DNA from: Roseburia sp.
Lineage (GTDB): Bacteria; Bacillota; Clostridia; Lachnospirales; Lachnospiraceae
Reading direction: 5' to 3'
DNA: 64,000 bases
Assembly (NCBI GenBank): GCA_023667765.1
Contig: JAMOZS010000001.1
Coordinates: 70,025-134,024 of the forward strand
The translations under genes and the position numbers were made by a program. The notes below the pieces were generated by a model. That model had not been told where the DNA came from. It did not search any database and saw only the letters and a list, made by a program, of their open reading frames with translations. Below are positions 1 through 7,143 of the stretch, one piece after another (the stretch's first letter is position 1; every line of letters begins with the position of its first letter).

Positions 1-80
1 ATGAATTGAAGCATCACCCTCAGCTGGAGACGGTTATTCTGCCGATGGGAGACGGTATCACTCTGAGTACAAGAGTGTAA
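1..80 (+). CDS. trmR: O-methyltransferase, C-terminal tail (probable tRNA 5-hydroxyuridine methyltransferase TrmR), partial
   Basis: Only the last 25 codons are present; the gene enters from the left edge and stops at TAA 78-80. The tail reads through HPQLETVILPMGDGITLS, the typical last strand of class I SAM O-methyltransferases (PLxGDGxxLS). In Bacillus and many Clostridia such a gene (yrrM/trmR) sits directly before U32 genes (trhP), and together they make 5-methoxyuridine at tRNA position 34. The U32 gene follows 21 bp downstream here, which supports the assignment. Identity from a tail alone is inference. Confidence 0.7.
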   Translation, partial: ELKHHPQLETVILPMGDGITLSTRV

Positions 81-101
81 GGAAAAGAAACGGAGACAAA
101 A

Positions 102-1403
102 ATGAGAGACAGAGGAAAACCGGAGCTTCTGATTCCGGCCGGCAGTCTGGAGGTATTAAAGATTGCTGTGATATTCGGGGCAGATGCAGTATATATCGGC
201 GGCGAGGCTTTCGGACTCAGGGCCAAGGCAAAAAACTTTTCTATGTCGGATATGGCGGAGGGGATTGTATTTGCCCATGCGCACGGAGTAAAGGTGTATG
301 TCACAGCCAATATTCTGGCCCACAATGAGGATTTGAAGAGCGCAGAGGACTATTTCAGACAGCTTCGGGATATGAAGCCCCAGACGGCGGATGCGTTGAT
401 TATTTCTGACCCGGGCATGTTTGCGCTGGCGAAGGAGGTGTGGCCGGAGGTGGAAATCCATATCTCCACCCAGGCCAATAATACCAATTATGGAACCTAT
501 CTCTTCTGGTGGGGGCTGGGTGCAAAGCGGGTGGTGTCCGCAAGAGAGCTTTCCTTAGCGGAAATCAGGGAAATCAGAGAGCATATTCCCAAGGAGATGG
601 AGATAGAGAGCTTTGTTCATGGCGCTATGTGCATTTCCTATTCCGGCAGATGTCTGCTCAGCAATTATTTCACAGGCAGAGACGCCAATCAGGGAGCCTG
701 TACCCATCCCTGCCGCTGGAAATATGCGGTGGTGGAGGAAACAAGACCCGGAGAGTATCTGCCGGTCTATGAAAACGAGAGGGGAACCTATATCTTTAAT
801 TCCGGGGACTTATGTATGATTGAGTATTTGCCGGAGCTAATAGAGGCGGGTATTGACAGTCTGAAAATAGAGGGTCGTATGAAAACTGCTCTGTATGTGG
901 CCGCAGTAGCCCGAACCTATCGCAGGGCGATAGACGATTATTTTGAAAGCCCGGAAACTTATCAGGCAAATATGGCCTGGTATCGCTCGGAGATTTCCAA
1001 ATGTACCTACCGAAAGTTTACCACGGGTTTTTACTTTGGCAGGCCGGATGAAAAAATGCAGATTTATGACAATAGCACTTATGTGAACGAATATACTTAT
1101 CTGGGGATAGTGGAGGAGGTACGGCCGGCGGCGGAGCTGATTCTGAATGAGCGGGATACGCAGCTTAGCCGGATTAGACAACGCAATAAATTCTGCGCGG
1201 GCGACGTCATTGAGATTATGAAGCCGGATGGGCGGAATATACAGGCGACTGTGGAGGCCATGTATGATGAAAAGCTGCAGCCGCAGGAAAGTGCCCCCCA
1301 TTCCAAACAGGTGATTTGGCTTCAACTTTCGGAAACACCGAGGCAATATGATTTGTTAAGAGTAGAACGCTTTGCTGATAGATATGTAACAGTTCAACCA
1401 TGA
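102..1403 (+). CDS. trhP: U32 family peptidase-like protein, probable tRNA uridine-34 hydroxylation protein TrhP
   Basis: 433 residues. The protein opens with ELLIPAGSLEVLKIAVIFGA, the U32 N-terminal barrel strand, and carries the U32 signature near residues 167-200 (ESFVHGAMCISYSGRCLLS followed by GACTHPCRW), with the four cysteines expected of the Fe-S-associated family. Family members formerly called collagenases are now known (E. coli TrhP/YegQ, B. subtilis YrrN/YrrO) to act in prephenate-dependent hydroxylation of U34 in tRNA. It follows the TrmR tail by 21 bp, so hydroxylase factor and methylase are probably one operon. The stop codon lies inside a palindromic repeat (1386-1478). Confidence 0.85.
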   Translation: MRDRGKPELLIPAGSLEVLKIAVIFGADAVYIGGEAFGLRAKAKNFSMSDMAEGIVFAHAHGVKVYVTANILAHNEDLKSAEDYFRQLRDMKPQTADALIISDPGMFALAKEVWPEVEIHISTQANNTNYGTYLFWWGLGAKRVVSARELSLAEIREIREHIPKEMEIESFVHGAMCISYSGRCLLSNYFTGRDANQGACTHPCRWKYAVVEETRPGEYLPVYENERGTYIFNSGDLCMIEYLPELIEAGIDSLKIEGRMKTALYVAAVARTYRRAIDDYFESPETYQANMAWYRSEISKCTYRKFTTGFYFGRPDEKMQIYDNSTYVNEYTYLGIVEEVRPAAELILNERDTQLSRIRQRNKFCAGDVIEIMKPDGRNIQATVEAMYDEKLQPQESAPHSKQVIWLQLSETPRQYDLLRVERFADRYVTVQP

Positions 1404-1478
1404 AATGATTCACAATCAGTGCTTCGTGTGCAAGCACCCACGCACAGCTTGCAAATCATTCCATGGCTGAACGATTAC
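1386..1478. repeat. Palindromic dispersed repeat, copy 1 (REP/MITE-like)
   Basis: An approximately 93-bp imperfect palindrome bounded by GTAAC/GATTAC arms. The outer arms pair GTAACAGTTCA with TGGCTGAACGATTAC, and an inner hairpin is built on GTGCTT...AAGCAC. A second copy lies at 27133-27232 and shares the core AGCTTGCAAATCATTCCATG and the segment AATGATTCACAATC. The element contains the last codons and stop of the upstream U32 gene. No protein is encoded in it. Confidence 0.75.
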
Positions 1479-1507
1479 GACTATATAAAAAAAATAAAAA
1501 TTAGGTA

Positions 1508-1536
1508 TTGCAATTTTGGAAAAAATGGATTATCTT
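1508..1536 (+). promoter_or_regulatory. Probable sigma-A promoter of the glutamine synthetase leader
   Basis: TTGCAA at 1508-1513 and TATCTT at 1531-1536 are separated by 17 bp. Transcription would begin near 1543, just before the first leader hairpin at 1548, which is what an attenuator needs. Confidence 0.5.
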
Positions 1537-1547
1537 ATAGAAAATGG

Positions 1548-1644
1548 ATGTGAGAGATTGTATTCTTGCATTTTCCACACATAAGGTAATTTAGAACAAA
1601 GATGTTCCAACGGTAAGTATCTTTACTTTGGGACGTTTTTTTTT
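1548..1644 (+). promoter_or_regulatory. ANTAR-type tandem-hairpin antiterminator with overlapping intrinsic terminator, upstream of glnN
   Basis: First hairpin 1548-1571: a 9-bp stem (with three G-U pairs) closing the hexaloop ATTGTA (A at loop position 1, G at position 4). Second hairpin 1594-1607: GAAC/GTTC stem closing hexaloop AAAGAT, again A1 and G4. The 3' arm of the second hairpin, GTTC 1604-1607, is also the 5' arm of a terminator stem (GTTCCAA with TTGGGAC, 1604-1634) followed by nine T residues (1636-1644). Two stem-loops with A1/G4 hexaloops overlapping a terminator are the known RNA target of ANTAR-domain antiterminators. Binding of such a regulator would hold the second hairpin and permit transcription of glutamine synthetase. 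The regulator itself is not in the window. Confidence 0.7.
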
Positions 1645-1777
1645 CCCGCAGTTTGATGCATTGCAGGTTAGAGTTCCCGTCAGCCTGCTGTGGGGTCTTT
1701 GATTTGATAAGCGGGGCAGGAAGAGATGGCCGCGGTGTGGATAGAACCGAAATAAAAACAGAAAGGAAGTAGGGAAT

Positions 1778-3889
1778 ATGAGCGAGATTTTAAATGTGGA
1801 AGAGATTTTTGCCAGTAAGGTATTTACCTTAGGGAAAATGAAGGAGAGATTGCCCAAGAGTGTATTCAAGGAAGTCAAAAGGATTATGGACCGGGGCGGA
1901 GAGCTCTCCCTGGCGACTGCCGATGTAGTGGCAAAGGCAATGAAGGATTGGGCCGTTGAAAACGGAGCAACTCATTATACCCACTGGTTTCAGCCCCTGA
2001 CCGGTATTACCGCAGAAAAGCATGACGCCTTTGTAACCCATCCCGACGAGGAGGGCAAGATGATTCTGGAATTTTCCGGTAAGGAGTTGATTAAGGGTGA
2101 GCCGGACGCTTCTTCCTTCCCATCCGGCGGCCTTCGCGCAACTTTCGAGGCAAGAGGCTATACGGCATGGGATATCACCTCTCCCGCTTTCTTAAAAGAG
2201 GATGCGACCGGTGTGATTCTCTGTATTCCTACCGCTTTCTGTTCCTATAAGGGAGAGGCCTTGGATAAAAAGACGCCTCTTCTGCGTTCCATGGAGGCCG
2301 TAAGCCAGCAGGCGCTCCGTATTGTCCGTCTGTTCGGAAATACCGGCGCTACGAAGGTAGTGGCAAGCGTGGGGCCTGAACAGGAATATTTCCTGGTGGA
2401 CAGAGATAAATATTTGCAGCGTGAGGATTTGATTTTTGCCGGGCGTACCTTGTTCGGAGCGCCGGCTCCTAAGGGTCAGGAACTGGAGGATCACTACTTC
2501 GGCACGATTCGCGAGAGAATCGGTTCCTATATGAAGGATTTGAACATAGAGCTCTGGAAGCTGGGTGTAACTGCCAAGACACAGCATAATGAGGTGGCTC
2601 CTGCCCAGCATGAGCTGGCTCCCATATATGAGACGGCTAATATCGCAGTAGACCACAATCAGCTTGTGATGGAGACAATGAAGAAGGTGGCAGGACGTCA
2701 TGGCCTGACCTGCCTGCTCCATGAGAAGCCCTTTGCGGGGGTAAACGGTTCCGGTAAGCATGACAACTGGTCCCTTAGCACGGATAATGGAGTGAACCTT
2801 TTGGATCCGGGCGATACACCTAATGAAAACGTACAGTTCCTGCTGGTGCTTGCCTGCATTATGAAGGCGGTTGATACGCATGCGGATTTGCTTCGTCAGA
2901 GCGCGTCAGATGTAGGGAACGACCATAGACTGGGAGCTAACGAGGCGCCTCCGGCGATTATCTCCATGTTCCTTGGAGAGCAGCTTGAGGATGTGGTGAA
3001 GCAGCTGGTGGAAACCGGGCAGGCCGAGCATTCCATTCAGGGCGGTAAGCTGATGACGGGTGTATCTACCTTGCCGGATTTGGACAGGGATGCAACCGAC
3101 AGAAACAGAACCTCACCTTTTGCCTTTACCGGCAATAAGTTTGAATTCCGTATGGTGGGCAGCGCGGATTCTATCGGAAGTCCGAACACCACATTGAACG
3201 CCATTGTTGCCGAGGCTTTCTGTGAGGCGGCGGATGAGCTGGAGAAGGCGGAGGACTTTGAGATAGCGGTACATGATTTAATTAAGAAATATATGACGGA
3301 GCATCAGAGAATCGTGTTTAACGGCAACGGCTATTCCGAGGAGTGGGTAGTCGAGGCAGAGCGCCGCGGGCTGCCGAATATTAAGTCTATGGTGGAGGCT
3401 TCCGCCACGCTGACGACAGAGAAGTCTATCAGACTTTTTGAGAAATTCGGCATCTTTACCAAAGCAGAGCTTGAGTCCCGTGAGGAGATTCTGTATGAAA
3501 CCTACTCTAAGACTATCAATATTGAGGCTCTGACTATGATTGATATGGCGAAGAAGCAGATATTACCGGCAGTTATCAGGTATACCAAATCTCTGGCAGA
3601 CACTGTGATTGCGGTAAAGGAAGCCGGTGTGGACGCCGAAGTACAGGCGGATGAGCTGCAGGCGGTATCCGCTAAGCTGGCAGAGGCCAGGAAAGCGCTG
3701 ACGGTATTGGAGGAAAAGACGGCTCAGGCCGGCAGTATACAGGAGGAGAAAGAAAAGGCCTTCTTCTATAAGGATGAAGTATTCCAGGCTATGACGGCCC
3801 TCAGAACGCCGGTGGATGAGCTGGAGATGATGGTAGATAAGGCGGTTTGGCCTATCCCTACCTATGGCGATTTGATTTTTGAAGTATAA
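1778..3889 (+). CDS. glnN: Glutamine synthetase, class III (GSIII)
   Basis: 703 residues, the usual length for type III glutamine synthetase (GSI is about 450). It condenses glutamate and ammonia to glutamine using ATP in the cytoplasm. Family signatures are visible: [19 protein letters not shown] near residue 265-285, [18 protein letters not shown] near 315, and [16 protein letters not shown] near 440. Ribosome site AAAGGAAG lies upstream of ATG 1778. Expression is probably controlled by the ANTAR-type attenuator at 1548-1644, linking it to nitrogen status. No other nitrogen gene is adjacent. Confidence 0.95.
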   Translation: MSEILNVEEIFASKVFTLGKMKERLPKSVFKEVKRIMDRGGELSLATADVVAKAMKDWAVENGATHYTHWFQPLTGITAEKHDAFVTHPDEEGKMILEFSGKELIKGEPDASSFPSGGLRATFEARGYTAWDITSPAFLKEDATGVILCIPTAFCSYKGEALDKKTPLLRSMEAVSQQALRIVRLFGNTGATKVVASVGPEQEYFLVDRDKYLQREDLIFAGRTLFGAPAPKGQELEDHYFGTIRERIGSYMKDLNIELWKLGVTAKTQHNEVAPAQHELAPIYETANIAVDHNQLVMETMKKVAGRHGLTCLLHEKPFAGVNGSGKHDNWSLSTDNGVNLLDPGDTPNENVQFLLVLACIMKAVDTHADLLRQSASDVGNDHRLGANEAPPAIISMFLGEQLEDVVKQLVETGQAEHSIQGGKLMTGVSTLPDLDRDATDRNRTSPFAFTGNKFEFRMVGSADSIGSPNTTLNAIVAEAFCEAADELEKAEDFEIAVHDLIKKYMTEHQRIVFNGNGYSEEWVVEAERRGLPNIKSMVEASATLTTEKSIRLFEKFGIFTKAELESREEILYETYSKTINIEALTMIDMAKKQILPAVIRYTKSLADTVIAVKEAGVDAEVQADELQAVSAKLAEARKALTVLEEKTAQAGSIQEEKEKAFFYKDEVFQAMTALRTPVDELEMMVDKAVWPIPTYGDLIFEV

Positions 3890-4033
3890 ACATTAAAAAT
3901 TTTTTTAAAATTGTAAAAAGGAGTGTTCCCATTTTAATTTATGCCGATATTATAAATAGAAGGAAGAAAAGACACTGTTGAAATATGCAGCCAAGGAGGG
4001 ATTAACGCAGCAAAAGGATTTTATGATTTCAAG

Positions 4034-4255
4034 GTGTTTCCGGTTCAGGAGGTTTCCAGAGTATCCCGAACAAGGAGAGAAGGAGGCAACTCTCAGCAGC
4101 ATCATTCCGCCGAGGCCAAGGCTGACGGTTTTGCGGTAATTCTTGACAAGGCGTTGGACGAGAGCCGACCGGTTGACTGTTATACTGTTACCTACAATGC
4201 GAGGAGCCAGCTCCAGACCTACTATTATCGGCATTCCAGGGAATATACCTACTAA
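4034..4255 (+). CDS. Small hypothetical protein, start uncertain
   Basis: 73 residues from GTG 4034. The frame is open further upstream, from 3956, but has no ATG/GTG/TTG there, only ATA and ATT codons. AAGGAGGG lies at 3993-4000 immediately before an in-frame ATT (4001), too close to be a normal ribosome site. The product is polar and ends in a Tyr/Arg-rich tail (TYYYRHSREYTY). I do not recognise a family. A strong terminator begins five bases after the stop, consistent with the end of a transcription unit. It may be a real small protein whose start I cannot fix, or a leader of the glnN tail. Confidence 0.4.
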   Translation: MFPVQEVSRVSRTRREGGNSQQHHSAEAKADGFAVILDKALDESRPVDCYTVTYNARSQLQTYYYRHSREYTY

Positions 4256-4259
4256 TCGG

Positions 4260-4296
4260 AAAAGGGTGTACGCTTGTATAAAGCGTATGCCCTTTT
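4260..4296 (+). terminator. Intrinsic terminator hairpin
   Basis: A 16-bp near-perfect stem (AAAAGGGTGTACGCTT with AAGCGTATGCCCTTTT, loop GTATA) followed by T-rich sequence. It separates glnN and the small ORF from the lipoprotein gene. Confidence 0.75.
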
Positions 4297-4344
4297 AATG
4301 GCTTTTGGCTTTTTTCTAATCAAGATAAGGAAATGGTATCCAAT

Positions 4345-5580
4345 ATGGGAACAAAAACGAAAAAACATATAATAGGGACTTTGATACTGACCGTATTCCT
4401 GTCTGTCGGACTTTGCGGGTGTGGCGCGAAAGAACAGGTGAAACTGACGGTTTGGGGTTCCCAGGCCAGTCAGGAGATGCTGCGGGAGATGGCGGATGCA
4501 TTTATTGAGATGCATAAGAAGGAAGCCCGGATAGAGATTGTACTGCGGGTGGAGGATGAGGACACTGTGGCGGATAATGCAGTGAGTAATCCGGAACAGC
4601 TTGCGGATGTATTTTCTTTTGCGGGCGACCAGATGCCGCGCCTGATAAATGCAGGGATACTCTTGCCGCTGGGAGACGGGGCTGAGGCAGTCATTGAGGC
4701 TAACGGCGGGGCGGACAGCGCCGCTATCCAGACGGCATCTGAGGACGGCGTGCTTTATGCTTATCCTCTCACGGCCAGCAATGGTTACTTTATGTATTAT
4801 AATGCAGAGTATTTTGAGGATTCTGATGTGGAGAGTCTTGACAGGATGCTGCAGGTGGCGGAGCAGGCGGGCAAATCCGTCGCTATGGACTGGACCAGCG
4901 GATGGTATATTTATTCCTTTTTTGGCGGAGCAGGTATGGAGATTTCCCTGGCGGAGGACGGTAAAAGTAACTTCTGTAACTGGAATCAAACCATCGGTGA
5001 TTACCGGGGAGTGGATGTGGCGGAGGCCATGCTGAATATTGCGGCCAGCAAGGCCTTTCTGAATACGAATGATGAGGGCTTTCGGAAGGGAATGGAAAGC
5101 GGACAGGTAATAGCCGGAGTGAATGGGCCCTGGAATGTGGAGTTCGTCAAAAAACAGTGGGGTGAGAATTACAGGGCGGTTAAGCTGCCTACCTATACCA
5201 TATGCGGCGAACAGGTGCAAATGGCCAGCTTTGGCGGCTATAAGCTGGTGGGAGTTAAGTCCTCTTCGGAGTTCCCCCAGTGGGCGGCGAGGTTTGCGGA
5301 GTATCTGACGAATGAAGAGAATCAGCTGAAGCGCTTTGACGTCACCGGGGAATGCCCCTCCAATATAGCGGCCGCACAGTCGCCCAGAGTACAGGAATCT
5401 CCTGCGATGGTAGCGCTTGGGAAACAGGCTCCTTATTCTACCAGACAGTCTATTGCGGGAAGCTTCTGGACGCCGGCGACTGTCTTTGGTACAATTATGG
5501 CATCGGGTAACCCTGATGGCAGAGAGCTGCAGGAGCTTCTGGATGAGCTGGTGGAGGAGGCTGGGAAGCCGGAGGAATAG
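4345..5580 (+). CDS. Extracellular solute-binding lipoprotein (ABC-type sugar-binding family)
   Basis: 411 residues from ATG 4345; an in-frame ATG at 4333 is only two bases behind the AAGG and is less likely. The N-terminus is a lipoprotein signal (GTLILTVFLSVGLCGCGA), so the mature protein is anchored by cysteine outside the membrane. KLTVWGSQASQEMLREMADAF is the classic start of bacterial extracellular solute-binding protein family 1, and GVNGPWNVEF, ASFGGYKLVG and NPDGRELQELLDELVEE match its later core. There is no permease or ATPase nearby. The next gene is a membrane HD-GYP protein beginning about 40 bp downstream, so this binding protein may feed a sensor instead of a transporter; that is inference. 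Confidence 0.85.
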   Translation: MGTKTKKHIIGTLILTVFLSVGLCGCGAKEQVKLTVWGSQASQEMLREMADAFIEMHKKEARIEIVLRVEDEDTVADNAVSNPEQLADVFSFAGDQMPRLINAGILLPLGDGAEAVIEANGGADSAAIQTASEDGVLYAYPLTASNGYFMYYNAEYFEDSDVESLDRMLQVAEQAGKSVAMDWTSGWYIYSFFGGAGMEISLAEDGKSNFCNWNQTIGDYRGVDVAEAMLNIAASKAFLNTNDEGFRKGMESGQVIAGVNGPWNVEFVKKQWGENYRAVKLPTYTICGEQVQMASFGGYKLVGVKSSSEFPQWAARFAEYLTNEENQLKRFDVTGECPSNIAAAQSPRVQESPAMVALGKQAPYSTRQSIAGSFWTPATVFGTIMASGNPDGRELQELLDELVEEAGKPEE

Positions 5581-5622
5581 AAATGGGTGGCAGCTGAGGA
5601 GAATACGGCGGGAGGTTTGGGT

Positions 5623-6942
5623 ATGCGGAAGATGACCTTTCACATATTGGTGGTGGTGATTATTGCGTCCATGGCATGTATTCTGGGAATATTGCTTTTG
5701 GGAAGCAATATTAATTTCATTTCCGCACAGTATGAACAAAATATCAGTAAGGCTGTGCAGAATCAGAAAACGATGGCAAGCATCCGCGGAGAAATCTATC
5801 AGACGGAATCGCTTGTGTGGCAGCATATTGTCAGCGGCATCGATACGGAGTATTCCCAGTATGAGGAGCGTATTGAGGAACTGCTGGAGGATATATCGGA
5901 GTTGTTTGCCCGGCTGGAGGAGAATCTGAGCGAGGATTCCGACGGAGAAATGCTGCATATTATAGTCAGACAATTCGTGGGCTTTAAGTCTAATACGGCC
6001 GCCGTTTTGGATTTAAGCAGAAAGGGCGCCAAGCAATCCGCTCAATATTATGTGGAAATCAAGCTGAATCCCTATTTTGACAATGTCAATGAAACATTGG
6101 AAGAGATTAATCAAAATGTGGAGGAGAAGGGGCAGACGGCGACTGCAAAGATGGAGGAGAGTATTGCTTCCGCACGGCGCGTGGCCGTATACTGTCTGCT
6201 AATGGCAGGCTTTATCACGGTGGTCTGTATCGGCATTGTATTCTGGCGGGGCAGACTGATTGTAGACAGGCAGCAGGAGGAACTGAAAAACCATCAGCAG
6301 CGCGTGATGGAGCTGCAGTACAATACGATTGTAGGTATGGCGAACCTGATTGAGAGCAGGGATGAGGACACGGGAGAGCATGTAAAGCGTACCGGCTGGT
6401 TTGTGGACAGAATTGCAAGACGGCTGGCAAAAGACAGCATTTACAAAGAGCAGATGGATGATACGTTTCTGGAAAATCTGTGGAAAGCGGCTCCCCTTCA
6501 TGATATAGGCAAAATCAAGATTCCCGACGCCATTCTGCAAAAGCCCGGAAAGCTTACGCCGGAGGAGTTTGAGATTATCAAAAGCCATGCGGCGGAGGGC
6601 GGCAAGATAGTGTACGAAACGCTCAGGGGCATTGAGGAGTGGGATTATATCAATATGGCTCATGATGTGGCGAAATATCATCATGAGAAATGGAATGGCA
6701 CAGGTTATCCGGAAGGCCTTGCGGGGGAGGAGATTCCCCTCTGTGCGAGAATTATGGCAGTAGCGGATGTGTTTGACGCACTCATTTCCAAGCGTTGCTA
6801 TAAACCCGCGATGACGGTGGAGGAGGCTTATGGGATTATTGAGGAGTCCTCAGGCTCGCATTTTGACCCGGTGGTGGCAAAGGTGTTTATGGATTTGCGT
6901 CCGGAGGTGGAGCGTTATTTATCGGAGCATTTTGAAAAATAA
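5623..6942 (+). CDS. Membrane sensor with C-terminal HD-GYP domain
   Basis: 439 residues from ATG 5623, preceded by GGGAGG; an upstream GTG at 5587 lacks a ribosome site. Order: membrane helix at about 5-27, helical extracytoplasmic region about 28-190, second membrane helix about 192-214, short coil, then an HD-GYP domain (about 235-430). HD-GYP motifs are present: HDIGKIKIPD, KSHAAEGG, HHEKWNGTGYPEGL and ADVFDAL. The HHExWxGxGYP motif has Asn where Asp is usual. HD-GYP domains hydrolyse cyclic di-GMP or related dinucleotides. Close coupling to the solute-binding lipoprotein suggests ligand-controlled signalling. Confidence 0.85.
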   Translation: MRKMTFHILVVVIIASMACILGILLLGSNINFISAQYEQNISKAVQNQKTMASIRGEIYQTESLVWQHIVSGIDTEYSQYEERIEELLEDISELFARLEENLSEDSDGEMLHIIVRQFVGFKSNTAAVLDLSRKGAKQSAQYYVEIKLNPYFDNVNETLEEINQNVEEKGQTATAKMEESIASARRVAVYCLLMAGFITVVCIGIVFWRGRLIVDRQQEELKNHQQRVMELQYNTIVGMANLIESRDEDTGEHVKRTGWFVDRIARRLAKDSIYKEQMDDTFLENLWKAAPLHDIGKIKIPDAILQKPGKLTPEEFEIIKSHAAEGGKIVYETLRGIEEWDYINMAHDVAKYHHEKWNGTGYPEGLAGEEIPLCARIMAVADVFDALISKRCYKPAMTVEEAYGIIEESSGSHFDPVVAKVFMDLRPEVERYLSEHFEK

Positions 6943-6980
6943 GTAAAATTTCACATAAAAACTGTATAAATAAGAAAAAT

Positions 6981-6998
6981 TTGTTAAAGTATTAACAT
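6981..6998. promoter_or_regulatory. Probable Rex (redox-sensing repressor) operator
   Basis: TTGTTAAAGTATTAACAT matches the Firmicutes Rex consensus TTGTTAAnnnnTTAACAA at all but the last base, and TGTTAA/TTAACA is a perfect inverted repeat. It abuts the -35 hexamer of the phosphoketolase promoter, where a bound NAD-state-sensing repressor would block RNA polymerase. The assignment is by motif only. Confidence 0.6.
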
Positions 6999-7026
6999 TG
7001 GCGTTTTCACGAATGTGCTTTATAAT
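6998..7026 (+). promoter_or_regulatory. Sigma-A promoter of the phosphoketolase gene
   Basis: TTGGCG (6998-7003), 17-bp spacer, TATAAT (7021-7026). Transcription would start near 7033, giving a leader of about 110 nt before the ATG at 7144. Confidence 0.7.
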
Positions 7027-7143
7027 GTAGGAAGGCAGCGGCTGAGATTGAATCAAAGCCATGCCTGCATGATTCTGAGGACGGCTGCGTATTTGCTGCC
7101 TGAGGAAACAGAGAAGAATAAAAACACAGGAGGAAAATGTAAC

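Noticed and set aside
3890..3955. Terminator directly after glnN
   Set aside because: The AT-rich stretch has no stable stem; the convincing terminator is at 4260-4296.
4252..5973. 573-codon open frame on the minus strand
   Set aside because: Antisense to the solute-binding and HD-GYP genes, His/Arg/Leu-rich composition typical of a shadow frame.
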